From assembly GCA_045536365.1 (NCBI GenBank), contig JAZSNL010000013.1:10062-74061 (forward strand): 64,000 nucleotides of DNA. The letters run 5' to 3'. The notes under the pieces are model-generated. The model had not been told where the DNA came from, searched no databases, and saw nothing but the letters and a program-made list of their open reading frames with translations. This DNA is from JAZSNL01 sp045536365 (GTDB taxonomy: Bacteria; Bacillota_I; Bacilli_A; ML615J-28; CAG-313). Shown here piece after piece: positions 43,441 through 53,411 of the stretch; position 1 is the stretch's first letter, and each line of letters starts with the position of its first letter. Both the position numbers and the translations under genes were made by a program.

Positions 43441-44439
43441 ATGACTTCTACAGATATTATCTCAACTGTCGTTACCTTCATAGGAGTCTTTAGTTTTGCA
43501 ACTTTGTTTACGATTCTTTATAAATCGTATGCTTCTTCTCAAATTGCAGAAATTAAATCTGGCAAGAGAGATATTGAAATTATAGATGAAGTCATTTATG
43601 ATAGACAATCACATGTACAACAAAGAAGGAAGGTAATTGGTCTTATTAGAACAATTGCCTTCTATCTAGTTATAATTATCATTGTTCCAATTTTTGCCTT
43701 TTCTTTAGTTAATAAAGTTATGGGTAATGTTATGATGATTGGAAATAAAGCGGTTATGGTTATTCCAACTGATTCAATGAGTTATAAGAATGAAGCGAAT
43801 AGTTATTTGTTTAATCGAAACTTAAATAATCAGATTCAACCGTATGATATTATTGTTTTAGAAAAGGTTAGTAAGAGTGATATTAAGATGTATGATGTTA
43901 TTGCTTATAAGAATGATAAGGGTGTTAATATTGTGCATCGTATTATTGATATTGATGGAAATAAGTATACTACTCGTGGTGATATTTATGATAGTTCAAA
44001 GACTGACCTTTATAAACCGGTATTTGAAGATGTTATTGGTAGGTATACTGGTAAGAGGATACCGGGTGTAGGGATATTTATTATGTTCTTACAGTCTTAT
44101 GCGGGTATTATAACGGTTGTTTCGCTTGTTTATTGTTTATTAATGATTGATAGAACGGCTGAAAAGATTAATAAGGTTCAACAAGAAAGAATTGATAAGT
44201 TAGAAGAAGCTTTAGATTATTTAGATGAATCGAGTAGTGATTGTATGAAGGCTGAATATAAGGAAACGATTTATTATAAAGGTTATGCTTATATGTTTGA
44301 TGAGAATGGTTTTATAGATAAGACGGAGATTAAAGAAGGTCCTTATTTAGAAAAATCGAATGATACTATTATTAAAGAAAAAGAAGATTTAGAAAATAAT
44401 ATAACTACTGAAGAGGTAGTTATTGACAATCAAGATTAA
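43441..44439 (+). CDS. sipW: SipW-type signal peptidase I
   Basis: This 332-residue membrane signal peptidase of the ER/archaeal-like branch (S26B) has catalytic Ser112 in PTDSMSY and His166 in IVHRI in place of Lys, with Asp181 in the TRGD motif. An N-terminal helix (about 7-27), a second helix (about 68-90) and a further helix (about 215-235) flank the catalytic part. The C-terminal 90 residues are charged. SipW-type peptidases cleave fibre proteins such as TasA. The substrates here should be the neighbouring proteins with the shared signal. The ribosome site is weak. Confidence 0.88.
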   Translation: MTSTDIISTVVTFIGVFSFATLFTILYKSYASSQIAEIKSGKRDIEIIDEVIYDRQSHVQQRRKVIGLIRTIAFYLVIIIIVPIFAFSLVNKVMGNVMMIGNKAVMVIPTDSMSYKNEANSYLFNRNLNNQIQPYDIIVLEKVSKSDIKMYDVIAYKNDKGVNIVHRIIDIDGNKYTTRGDIYDSSKTDLYKPVFEDVIGRYTGKRIPGVGIFIMFLQSYAGIITVVSLVYCLLMIDRTAEKINKVQQERIDKLEEALDYLDESSSDCMKAEYKETIYYKGYAYMFDENGFIDKTEIKEGPYLEKSNDTIIKEKEDLENNITTEEVVIDNQD

Positions 44440-44454
44440 AGGGAGAAAAGAAAT

Positions 44455-46275
44455 ATGATTAAACCCTATTTCACTAGAAAGAATTTTATAAAATTAGCGT
44501 TATCTTTCTTTTATTCTATCACTGTATTATTTGCAGGTTTTTGTATTGATGGCGGACAGCTTGATGCTGGTCAACAACCTGGTATTATATACATTGGTAA
44601 TCCTATTGCTAAATTAGGAAATGCTATTTTTGGTTTTAATTATGGTGATGTTGGTACTTCTATGTATTTACTTTTAATACTTGTTGCTATTTATATTTCA
44701 TTGTTTATTGGTATTTTCTTATATGAAAGACAATATGCAATTGTTAATGGTAAAAAGAAATATAGTGTTAAAATGATAATTACTTATGTATTAACATTGC
44801 TAGCTTGTACTGCTTTATCATTAGGTTTAGGTCTTTTATTCCAAAAGCCTGATCAAGTTGGTGCTGCTTTAAAATATTTAGGTCAAAGTTTAGCTATTGG
44901 TACTATTATTTATGTTGGTATTATGGCTTTATTTGGTGGTATTTTAATGTTCTTCACTAATTATTTATTAATTGATAAACCTTTTAAATCTCTTGATGCT
45001 GAAGATGAACCTATTATTGGTGATGAAGAAGAGATTAATGCGGATGTTACTGCTAATTTTGATACTCCTGAGGGTGTTAATGGTGTTACTGGCAATGGTG
45101 TTGCTGGTGGCGGTGTTGGTGGTATCGGTGAGGGTACTGGTGAGTCTGTTGTTCGTAAGGCTGAAGAGTTGGATGATAGAGAAAAGGTATTCCCTGGATT
45201 ATCATTAACTGATGTTAATTATGATGGGTATGTAATTGATAGTATTGAATCTGATAAGTATCAATTAGATGAACTTTGTGTAAGATTTAGAAATTATCTT
45301 GCAAAGGAAGAAAAGTTGTATTATGAGCTTGATACTATTCGTTATTTTATTAGTGGTTTAGCTGCTAGTAAGTTTATGATTTTAGAGGGATTAAGTGGTA
45401 CTGGTAAATCTAGTTTACCTAGATATTTTGCTAAGTTCGTTAATGCTGAGGTTTTATTTGTTCCTGTTCAAGCTACATGGAGAGATAAGACTAGTTTAAT
45501 TGGTTATTTTAATGACTTTTCTAAGGTTTATGCGGAAACTGAGTTTTTAAATAAGCTTTATAGTTCTAATTATAATCCTGATAAGATTCATATTTTTGTA
45601 TTAGATGAAATGAATATTTCACGTGTTGAATATTATTTTGCTGATTTCTTATCAGTATTAGAATATCCAGAAGATGAAAGAAGATTAAAGATAATGCAAT
45701 TACCTTACGGATTTGTTCCTCCTGCAAAATTAGAAGAAGGTTATTTACAAATCTTAGGTAATAGTTTCTTTGTTGGTACTGCCAATAAGGATGACTCTAC
45801 ATTTACAATTACTGATAAGGTTTATGACCGTGCGATTACTATTGATTTTGATAATCGTAATGATGCTTTTGAGGTAACTGGTGATGCAGAAAAAGTGAAT
45901 ATTAGTTATTCACATTTACATGGTTTATTTGAAAATGCGTTAGCAAATGTTGATAATCAATTAACTAAAGCTGATTTAAGTAAATTTGAAGTTATTACTG
46001 ATTTCATTTATGAAAAATTTGATATTACATTTGGTAACCGTATTTTAACTCAAATTACTAATATTGTTCCTGTATTTATCGCTGCTGGTGGTAAAAAGGA
46101 AGATGCTCTTGATTTCTTATTATCAAGAAAAGTTATTAGTAAGATTGAAGGACGTTTTGAAGATTATGTTAAAGGTGCATTAAAAGAATTACTTGTTTTA
46201 ATGGAAAAAACATATGGTTCTGGCGTTTTAAGACGTAGTGAAAAAACTGTTCAAAGTATAATGAGAAGGTTATAA
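44455..46275 (+). CDS. Membrane-tethered McrB-like AAA+ ATPase
   Basis: The product has 606 residues. Four membrane helices (about 10-30, 60-82, 105-130, 140-168) are followed by an acidic linker and a Gly/Val-rich stretch (about 200-235). The AAA+ domain has Walker A EGLSGTGKSS (about 310-319), Walker B FVLDEMN (Asp384, Glu385) and a sensor motif GTANKDDS (about 440) like the NTxD signature of McrB. Most McrB proteins are soluble and work in DNA restriction. Membrane tethering beside secretion genes suggests an energy or remodelling role at the membrane. Function is unknown. Confidence 0.8.
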   Translation: MIKPYFTRKNFIKLALSFFYSITVLFAGFCIDGGQLDAGQQPGIIYIGNPIAKLGNAIFGFNYGDVGTSMYLLLILVAIYISLFIGIFLYERQYAIVNGKKKYSVKMIITYVLTLLACTALSLGLGLLFQKPDQVGAALKYLGQSLAIGTIIYVGIMALFGGILMFFTNYLLIDKPFKSLDAEDEPIIGDEEEINADVTANFDTPEGVNGVTGNGVAGGGVGGIGEGTGESVVRKAEELDDREKVFPGLSLTDVNYDGYVIDSIESDKYQLDELCVRFRNYLAKEEKLYYELDTIRYFISGLAASKFMILEGLSGTGKSSLPRYFAKFVNAEVLFVPVQATWRDKTSLIGYFNDFSKVYAETEFLNKLYSSNYNPDKIHIFVLDEMNISRVEYYFADFLSVLEYPEDERRLKIMQLPYGFVPPAKLEEGYLQILGNSFFVGTANKDDSTFTITDKVYDRAITIDFDNRNDAFEVTGDAEKVNISYSHLHGLFENALANVDNQLTKADLSKFEVITDFIYEKFDITFGNRILTQITNIVPVFIAAGGKKEDALDFLLSRKVISKIEGRFEDYVKGALKELLVLMEKTYGSGVLRRSEKTVQSIMRRL

Positions 46276-46277
46276 TT

Positions 46278-47549
46278 ATGAAGATTATTGAAGAAAGCAA
46301 ATTAAAACAAAATATTAGACAACTGAATAAATACGAAAGAGCATTCAAAGAGCCTAATGAGTTTTATGAGAATTTAGATTCGTTAGAATTAGATTCTTTA
46401 CAAACGGTTAGTTTTGATCAAGATAATGCTTTCTTCGATGAAATTTCATTTATTTTAAATGTTATTGCATCTATTATTTCACATCCTCATCTTTCTAATA
46501 AAGGTGAAGATGTGGTAATTAGAAGCGAACTTGCGGGGCATATTTCAACGGAGTCTTTCCAAAGGATGTTTAAAGAACCTTCATTCTGGAAGGAAAAAGA
46601 TTTAGAGATGGCTCCTGAGTATGTTCATCATTATCAATATACTGATGAAATTAAAATATATGAAAATGTATTTATTGGGATGGTTATTAGATTAATTGAT
46701 CAAGAGGTTAATGAGTATATTGATTTTTATAGTCAATTGATTCCATCAATTGATTATGATAATTCTGATGTTTTGTTGGAAGATGAAAATACGGAAGTTG
46801 CTTTAAGTAAGTTAAATACTTTAAGAAGAAAGCTTCGATTTATTAAAAATACTTATTTTTATAAGGAAGTTTCAAAGGTGAAATTATCGCTTAAGAATCT
46901 TCAACCTACAAATATTCTTGTAAAGGATCGTTTGTATAATTATTGTTATCGTTTTTATAAGAAATTTATTCAATATACAGATAAAGAAAGTTTAGTAAAA
47001 GATTTTAATACTTATTATTATTTATTATTAGTAAAAGTATTAAAGAAGAAGCAATTTGTATTAGATAGTAATAAAAAACAAGCTAGACATAATTTATATT
47101 TTGTTAGTGATGGTTATTATGCTAATCTATTATTAGAAAGAGGTAAATCTAGTATTTTATTACAAATTGGCTTAAATGATTCTGATTATATTTCTAAGCA
47201 TCGATTAGTATTAAATACTGATCGTGATATTGAAGATTATGTAGATGTTAATTCAAGTAATGTTTTAACGGTTGCTTTTGCAACATTATGGAATATTAAA
47301 GATAGTAGTGATTTAAAGCATTTTATCTTTAAAAATGCAATGTCAGAAGAAAGTGTTGCACAGTATTGGATTTTAAATAAATTTGAGGAAAGACAAATTA
47401 AACAAGATATGTTTACTAGATATTGTCCAGTATGTAAGGGTAACAATCTTGATGAGTTAAATGGTGTTTATGAATGTCCTGATTGTAATACTATTTATAC
47501 ATTCAAGAAAGAAAATCTAGCATGGTTCCTAAAGATAAGGAGGGTTTAG
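46278..47549 (+). CDS. Partner protein with C-terminal zinc ribbon (possibly DUF2357/McrC-like)
   Basis: The product has 423 residues. An alpha-rich body contains the segment DEIKIYENVFIGMVIRLID, which recalls the ENRF region of DUF2357 proteins that partner McrB-like ATPases. I see no clear PD-(D/E)xK nuclease triad. The C-terminus is a zinc ribbon with CPVC and CPDC (about residues 385-405). It begins 2 bp after the AAA+ gene, so the two probably form a complex. The family assignment is tentative. Confidence 0.7.
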   Translation: MKIIEESKLKQNIRQLNKYERAFKEPNEFYENLDSLELDSLQTVSFDQDNAFFDEISFILNVIASIISHPHLSNKGEDVVIRSELAGHISTESFQRMFKEPSFWKEKDLEMAPEYVHHYQYTDEIKIYENVFIGMVIRLIDQEVNEYIDFYSQLIPSIDYDNSDVLLEDENTEVALSKLNTLRRKLRFIKNTYFYKEVSKVKLSLKNLQPTNILVKDRLYNYCYRFYKKFIQYTDKESLVKDFNTYYYLLLVKVLKKKQFVLDSNKKQARHNLYFVSDGYYANLLLERGKSSILLQIGLNDSDYISKHRLVLNTDRDIEDYVDVNSSNVLTVAFATLWNIKDSSDLKHFIFKNAMSEESVAQYWILNKFEERQIKQDMFTRYCPVCKGNNLDELNGVYECPDCNTIYTFKKENLAWFLKIRRV

Positions 47550-48311
47550 ATGAATGATAATGTAGATAATAATGTTGAAAAAGAAGAAATAAAACCGGCT
47601 ATTAAGATTCAGGATTTGTATAAGTCTTATGGTACTAAAGAGGTTTTAAAAGGTCTTAATTTAGAAGTGTATAAAGGTGAATTGTTTGGATTTATTGGTC
47701 GAAATGGTATTGGTAAGTCTACAACAATTGATTGTATGATTGGATCTAAGAAGTTTAATAGTGGGATTATTGAAATTGATGGTCATAATATTGTAACTGA
47801 TCCAATTGCTGCAAAAGAGTCATTTGGTTATGTTGCGAGTGAGCCTACTTGTTATGAGGAAATGACTGGTTATGAGTATCTTGAGTTTATTGCAAGTATT
47901 TATCAAATCAGTGAGGGTGAACTTCAGAAGAATGCGAATTATTTATGTAGTAGATTACAGCTTGATTTAAAGGAATTAAGTAATCCGATTGCGGATTATT
48001 CTCATGGGATGAAACAAAAGCTTTGTTTAGCGGCTAGTTTATTACATAGTCCAAAGATATGGATATTAGATGAACCTACTGTAGGGTTAGATATTATGGC
48101 AGTAGAAGAGCTTAAGAAGATGATGAGGGAGTATGCAAATCATGATAATTGTGTATTTGTTACTAGTCATAATATTGAGCTTGTAGCGAAGTTATGTGAT
48201 CGTGTAGCGGTTGTTAATAATGGAACTGTTGCTGCGTTGTATGATTTAAATCGTAATCCGAATAAGCGTTTACAACTTTCTCGAATCTTTATTGAAACGT
48301 ATGGAGGTTAG
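47550..48311 (+). CDS. ABC transporter ATP-binding protein
   Basis: This 253-residue ABC-2 type ATPase has Walker A GRNGIGKST, the degenerate signature SHGMKQKL, Walker B IWILDEPTVGLD and switch His in TSHN. It should drive the permease encoded 2 bp downstream. Its start codon follows the stop of the zinc-ribbon gene directly, with AAGGAGGG inside that gene. Confidence 0.93.
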   Translation: MNDNVDNNVEKEEIKPAIKIQDLYKSYGTKEVLKGLNLEVYKGELFGFIGRNGIGKSTTIDCMIGSKKFNSGIIEIDGHNIVTDPIAAKESFGYVASEPTCYEEMTGYEYLEFIASIYQISEGELQKNANYLCSRLQLDLKELSNPIADYSHGMKQKLCLAASLLHSPKIWILDEPTVGLDIMAVEELKKMMREYANHDNCVFVTSHNIELVAKLCDRVAVVNNGTVAALYDLNRNPNKRLQLSRIFIETYGG

Positions 48312-48313
48312 TT

Positions 48314-49906
48314 ATGCTTAACCTTCTTGCGAAGGATTTCAAACTTATTTTTGGTAAGGGTGGAAGTCTTTCTAAACGTATTATTTCTGTTTTAATTACA
48401 ATTTTATTTGTTGGTGCTTTTGTTGGTATTGAAGTATTCTTATATACAAGAATATTAACGAATGAGCAAATTAAGAGTGTGCCTAATTCGATTATGGCTT
48501 TGACTAATTTGTTTTTGTTTGTTATTTCGATAATTATAATAGTTTCTGACTTGGTTAATGCAAATAGGTTATTTTTCAATGAAAAGGATATTGAACAGTT
48601 GTCTATTCATCCGGTGGATGAAATTTCAATTATCTTTTCGAAGTTGATATTTTTGTTTTTTACACATTACGCATTAAGTTTTGTAACTAGTTTTCCATTG
48701 TTTGTTTCTTATGGAGTTATTTACAAAAAGACAATGATGTTTTATTATTTAGGGATTTTTTATCCGGTTCTTACTTTCTTTTTTGAAGTTGGGGTAGCGC
48801 TTATATTTGTTTATCCTTTCTGGTTATTAAAGAAGTTTTTAAATAAACAGGTTGTTGTTAGGTTTATTGTTATTGCGGTTGTGTTGTTTGCATTTTGTTT
48901 TGTTTATACTTATGTATTAAATATTTTTATTGAGATTATTATAGGTGGTAGTTTTAACCGAATTCTTGTTTATGTACCTGATTTAGTAAGGTTACAAAGG
49001 TTTGAGTTCCCGACTAATTTTATTGTTCAGGCGATGTTTGCTAATCAAAAAAGATATTTCTTTCCTTTTATTGCAATAGGTCTTGGTGTGTTTATGTTAG
49101 GATGTACAATTGCAGTATTTGCGTTTAATTATGTTAGGAATATTTCGGTTAGTAAAAATAATAAACAAAGGGTTAAACCTTTAAAGAAATCAAGTGTTGT
49201 TATGGCTTTAATTAAGAAGGAGTTTAAGATGTTAACGAAGAATACGGAGTATAGTTTTTCGTTTCTTGGTTTACTTGTTATTCAACCGCTTCTTGCTTAT
49301 TTGGTTGTAAAGGCGCTTAATACGATTTTTACTACTGGTGTTTTTGCTTATTATATTAGTATTGTTCCTAATTTCTTACCTTTAATGGATGTGCTTTTAT
49401 TAATGATTTTTACGGTTAGTATTAATCAAGGGGCGTGTCAATATATTCAAATGGAAAAAAGGACAATAAAGGTTATGAAGACGATTCCGGTTAGTTATAA
49501 GACTCAGCTTTTGATTAAGGTTGGTATTCCATTTGTTTTATCTTTTGTTTCTTTCTTAATTACAATTCTTGTTTTAGTTATTAGTGGTGTTATTAGTTTT
49601 ATTACTTTTGTATTTGCGTTAATATTAGTAACTATTTTACTTATAACTTATGAGATTGTTTCTTTAAAGGAAGAGTTAAGTATTAGAAATAGAAAACCAA
49701 GATCTACTTTTATATCTAATTTATATTCTTACGCTTTACCGATTGTTTATTTTGGGGTTACTGCGGTGCTTTCATTTTATTCAATTCCGCTTGTATTGGC
49801 GTTTATAATTGGTGTTGTTGTGCTTGTTGGTATTTTGATACCTAATATAATTCATATTAAAAAGAATATGAATAGTTTATTTATGGATTTGGATGTGATT
49901 AATTAA
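48314..49906 (+). CDS. ABC-2 type exporter permease
   Basis: This 530-residue protein has about twelve to fourteen hydrophobic helices in two groups joined by a cytoplasmic loop around residue 290 (KKSSVVMALIKKEFKML). This is typical of the large putative ABC exporter permeases that pair with a single ATPase. The substrate is unknown. Within this operon it may export or stabilise surface components or signalling peptides. Its stop overlaps the next start by one base (TAATG). Confidence 0.88.
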   Translation: MLNLLAKDFKLIFGKGGSLSKRIISVLITILFVGAFVGIEVFLYTRILTNEQIKSVPNSIMALTNLFLFVISIIIIVSDLVNANRLFFNEKDIEQLSIHPVDEISIIFSKLIFLFFTHYALSFVTSFPLFVSYGVIYKKTMMFYYLGIFYPVLTFFFEVGVALIFVYPFWLLKKFLNKQVVVRFIVIAVVLFAFCFVYTYVLNIFIEIIIGGSFNRILVYVPDLVRLQRFEFPTNFIVQAMFANQKRYFFPFIAIGLGVFMLGCTIAVFAFNYVRNISVSKNNKQRVKPLKKSSVVMALIKKEFKMLTKNTEYSFSFLGLLVIQPLLAYLVVKALNTIFTTGVFAYYISIVPNFLPLMDVLLLMIFTVSINQGACQYIQMEKRTIKVMKTIPVSYKTQLLIKVGIPFVLSFVSFLITILVLVISGVISFITFVFALILVTILLITYEIVSLKEELSIRNRKPRSTFISNLYSYALPIVYFGVTAVLSFYSIPLVLAFIIGVVVLVGILIPNIIHIKKNMNSLFMDLDVIN

Positions 49907-52290
49907 TGAAGAAGAATTTAATTATTTTATTGTTAATCCCGTTTTTAATCGCATTACTTGGTGTTGTTGCGATAAACACAACATATACAATTGTTGATAA
50001 TGATATTGTAGGTATTAAGTGGAGTTATAATGATATTGAGGTTTTTGAAAAGGATAAGGAATATGCATTAATTGCTGAGGGTATTAATGAAAAAAATTAC
50101 CCTGCTGGTAAGGGTAATAACTTAGTCTGGAGTGTTAATGATAGTTCTTTTGGTGAATGTGTTTTAAGAAATTCTTTATGGTATTTTACACCATTAAAAG
50201 AAGGTGAATGTGTCTTAACATGTTCTAATGAAAAGGGTAATATTTCTAAGAGAATGAATGTTATTGTATTTGAACGTGGTACGAGTGTTGTTATAGTTCA
50301 AGATAAGAATAAGAGTTCACAAAATAATATTGATCCTTTAACTTATTATGGAGAATTTGATTTCGAAGGTGGTAGAAAGGTTAATGCTACTTTTGATATT
50401 GATATAAAAGTTACTCCAGAAAATCCTGGTTCTGAATTATTTGTTGAAGCTTGTAGTGATAATGTAAGTGTTGATTTAGATAAATCACAAGTTACAATTA
50501 CAGGATCAGGAGATGCTTATTTCACTATTAATGGTACTACTGGTGAAAATAAGATGAAACCAATGACTTATTCATTTAAGATTGTTGATGAAGGTGTTAA
50601 TGTTTATGATTATGATGATTTATTAAATTGTACAAATAAGTCTAGTGAAGGCGAAGTTGTTGTTTTAAGAAAATCATTTGAATCTATTGATTATTTAGAA
50701 AATAATAGTAAAGATAGTAGTGTTGTATGTTTTGGTAATTATAATCCAAATACTAAAAAATTTAGTTTTAGTAATGAGGTTTATAAGTTTACAACAACAT
50801 ATAATAAAAACTATATTGATCAATGGAATGATTATATTAGATCACAAGGTGGATCTAATATAGTTAGTGATCAAATTAATGTTGGATTAAGAGTTCAAAA
50901 GGATTTTTATGGTAATGGTTATACTATTAATATGCATAATTTAACTTATCCATCTGATGAAATTATTCAAGTAGTTGATGGTGTTTCAATAAGTATTCCT
51001 ACTTTAGCTCCAAGTGATATTTTTAGAGGTCCACTTCCTTTTTATGCGTTAGGGGATCCTAATAATATGCCACTTGTTAAAGCGTTTGGACAAGATAATA
51101 TTGGAATGTATGTTGATGGTGATAATATTACTATTAATGATGTTAATTTAAAGAATTGTGATTTTGGTAATATGATGTCTAATTTAAATACTGTTGGAAC
51201 AGTATTAGAAACTAATGGTGATAATATTACAATTATTAATTCTCGATTATCTAATGGTAAGAATATAATAAGAAGTAATTCATCTATGAATACAATAGTT
51301 AAAAACTCATTATTAAGTAATTCAAGAAATTTCTTGATTAGTATAGGTACTAATGAGTATATTAAAGTAGATGAAAATGAAGAATTTAATTTTATTGATT
51401 CTAATGGTGTAGTCAAAAAAGAGATTATCAAGACTTATTTCGAAGTTAATAATTCTGGTGATACAGTTTTAAATAATTATATCGGTGGTACTTTTAATAA
51501 TAAACTTGCGATGAGAAATGCCTTATTATCAGTACAAAATTCACTTAACAGAAAAGAGTTTGTTGAAGGAATTTATAAGGGTAGTATGACAGTTGAAGAT
51601 GTTTTATTCTATCGTAGTGGTATTGCAAGTATTGCGCTTGAATCAATGTTTAATGGTCCTTTCTTAAATTATTCTGTTCCTAGTTCAATTGATACAATAT
51701 TAAAAATGTTAACAACTAGTGATGGTACAAGCTTAGATAAATTAAAATTCGATCATTTATCTGGTATGAGTTATCCAGTTGAACTTAAGATAACTGGTAA
51801 AACAAAGTTTTATGATTATAAAACTGCTAATGGACTTGATATTTCCGGGTTGATTGAAGAAAATATTTCTTCATTTGCGGCTAGTATAAAACCTGATTAT
51901 CAAGGTGTAATTGATATTGATAAGATTTTCCCAGTTAAAGTTTACTTAATGAATGAAGCTAAAAGTAAAGGTTTAACTTATATGTCTAGTTATGTAAATG
52001 TACCAATTGCTTTTTATGGTGGAGGTATTAATACATCAACTGTTAGTTTTGATGGACTTGAATGTATTGATCAAATAGGTGAAACTTTAAGAATTGATTT
52101 TATGGATAATTATTTATCACTTGGTCAATCTAATGATATGATCGAAACATTAAAAAATATGATGTTAAAATCTGTTACAGTAGTTACAGGATATGAACCA
52201 TTTAAGTTTATATGTATGAAAGGTAATGGTTACCTTTATGATGAAACTCCTAAAGTTTCAGATTTAATTGAGAATGCTAAAGGAGCATAG
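49906..52290 (+). CDS. Surface protein with Ig-like and beta-helix regions
   Basis: The product has 794 residues. An N-terminal hydrophobic segment (about 5-24) serves as signal or anchor. Residues about 30-125 look like a bacterial Ig-like domain (NLVWSVNDSS, KEGECVLTCSNEKG). The middle (about 370-500) has a parallel beta-helix pattern with repeats such as DGDNITINDVNLKNC and NGDNITIINSRL. The C-terminal third is not recognised. There is no LPxTG motif. It is probably exported and fixed by its N-terminal helix. It starts by TAATG overlap with the permease gene. Confidence 0.75.
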   Translation: MKKNLIILLLIPFLIALLGVVAINTTYTIVDNDIVGIKWSYNDIEVFEKDKEYALIAEGINEKNYPAGKGNNLVWSVNDSSFGECVLRNSLWYFTPLKEGECVLTCSNEKGNISKRMNVIVFERGTSVVIVQDKNKSSQNNIDPLTYYGEFDFEGGRKVNATFDIDIKVTPENPGSELFVEACSDNVSVDLDKSQVTITGSGDAYFTINGTTGENKMKPMTYSFKIVDEGVNVYDYDDLLNCTNKSSEGEVVVLRKSFESIDYLENNSKDSSVVCFGNYNPNTKKFSFSNEVYKFTTTYNKNYIDQWNDYIRSQGGSNIVSDQINVGLRVQKDFYGNGYTINMHNLTYPSDEIIQVVDGVSISIPTLAPSDIFRGPLPFYALGDPNNMPLVKAFGQDNIGMYVDGDNITINDVNLKNCDFGNMMSNLNTVGTVLETNGDNITIINSRLSNGKNIIRSNSSMNTIVKNSLLSNSRNFLISIGTNEYIKVDENEEFNFIDSNGVVKKEIIKTYFEVNNSGDTVLNNYIGGTFNNKLAMRNALLSVQNSLNRKEFVEGIYKGSMTVEDVLFYRSGIASIALESMFNGPFLNYSVPSSIDTILKMLTTSDGTSLDKLKFDHLSGMSYPVELKITGKTKFYDYKTANGLDISGLIEENISSFAASIKPDYQGVIDIDKIFPVKVYLMNEAKSKGLTYMSSYVNVPIAFYGGGINTSTVSFDGLECIDQIGETLRIDFMDNYLSLGQSNDMIETLKNMMLKSVTVVTGYEPFKFICMKGNGYLYDETPKVSDLIENAKGA

Positions 52291-52293
52291 AAT

Positions 52294-53391
52294 ATGAAAA
52301 AAAGAATATTATTATTTCTTATATTAATAGTATCTATCTGTTTTACATTAACAAGTTGTGGCAGTTTCTTTGAAGAACCTGTTAAACAAATTTCAGATAT
52401 TACTGATCGTGTAGATCAAGAAGGTACTAAATATCTAGTAATTAGATACACTGATGGAACAAAAGTAGAATTTAAAATTCCTGAAGGTATAGATGGTAAT
52501 GGAATTAAAGAAATAAAAACAACTAAAAACGAATCAGGTGATATTACTTCTGTAACTATTTATTATACAGATAAAGAAATGGAACCTATTACATTTGATG
52601 TAAAAGATGGTGTTTCTATATCAGGTATTATAACAAGAACTGATGAAGAAACAGGTGAAGTATTTTTAGTTGTACAGTTCAGTGATAATACTGAATCAAC
52701 TCCTTTCTTACTTCCTAAAGGAGAAAAAGGAGATCCCGGTAATGGATTTACTGGATTTGACAGTGTAACTAATGAAGATGGTAGTCAAACATATAATTTC
52801 CACTTTTCTGAATCAGAAGATGTTGTAGTTACAATTCCAGCACCTTTAAAAGGTGATACAGGTAGAGGAATTGTATCTATAGTAGGAACTGAAGAAGAAG
52901 GTTTATATGTTTTAACTGTTAATTATTCAGATGAAACAGCTGAAAGAGTAGTATTTAATAAACCAAAAGATCCAAATGCTTGGTTATCAGGAAGCGTAGC
53001 CCCTGATAGATCACTTGGAAGAAATGGTGATTATTATTTTGACACCGCTCATAAAGTTATTTACGCAAAAGAAAACGGAAACTGGTTAAAAGTAGTAAGT
53101 TTTGATGATAGTATTCATTATTACTATATTACATTTGACCTAAATGATACTTTAGATGGTGGAGTAGAGGCGAGTATGCCTGAAGGTAGTTACTTATCTT
53201 ATATCGTAGTAAGTAATACTTACTTTACTGATAATGGATATGACGCAATACCAATTCCTTCAAGAGAAGGATATAAATTCTTAGGTTGGTATCGTTCAAA
53301 AACAACAACTGCAACATCAGGTGCATTTACTGATCTAACACCTATCTTATCAGATTTAACTCTTTACGCAAAATGGGAGAAAATTAACTAA
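52294..53391 (+). CDS. Lipoprotein with collagen-like stretch and InlB-type repeat
   Basis: The product has 365 residues. The lipobox LTSC (Cys22) is followed by several beta units related to each other (GTKVEFKIPEGIDGNG; ESTPFLLPKGEKGDPGNG; LKGDTGRGI), which include short Gly-x-y collagen-like stretches. The C-terminus is a Listeria-Bacteroides (InlB B) repeat ending in GYKFLGWYRS...LYAKWE. It is a likely surface anchor or scaffold of the cluster. AAAGGAG precedes the ATG. Confidence 0.82.
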   Translation: MKKRILLFLILIVSICFTLTSCGSFFEEPVKQISDITDRVDQEGTKYLVIRYTDGTKVEFKIPEGIDGNGIKEIKTTKNESGDITSVTIYYTDKEMEPITFDVKDGVSISGIITRTDEETGEVFLVVQFSDNTESTPFLLPKGEKGDPGNGFTGFDSVTNEDGSQTYNFHFSESEDVVVTIPAPLKGDTGRGIVSIVGTEEEGLYVLTVNYSDETAERVVFNKPKDPNAWLSGSVAPDRSLGRNGDYYFDTAHKVIYAKENGNWLKVVSFDDSIHYYYITFDLNDTLDGGVEASMPEGSYLSYIVVSNTYFTDNGYDAIPIPSREGYKFLGWYRSKTTTATSGAFTDLTPILSDLTLYAKWEKIN

Positions 53392-53411
53392 TTCATGAAA
53401 GGAGGGCCCAC

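Noticed and set aside
44972..45208. 78-residue Leu/Met-rich frame inside the AAA+ gene
   Set aside because: A shadow of the Gly/Val-rich linker in another frame, with no ribosome site.
44455..47549. Complete McrBC restriction system
   Set aside because: No visible nuclease motif in the partner, and the ATPase is a membrane protein inside a secretion operon. Kept as McrB-like only.
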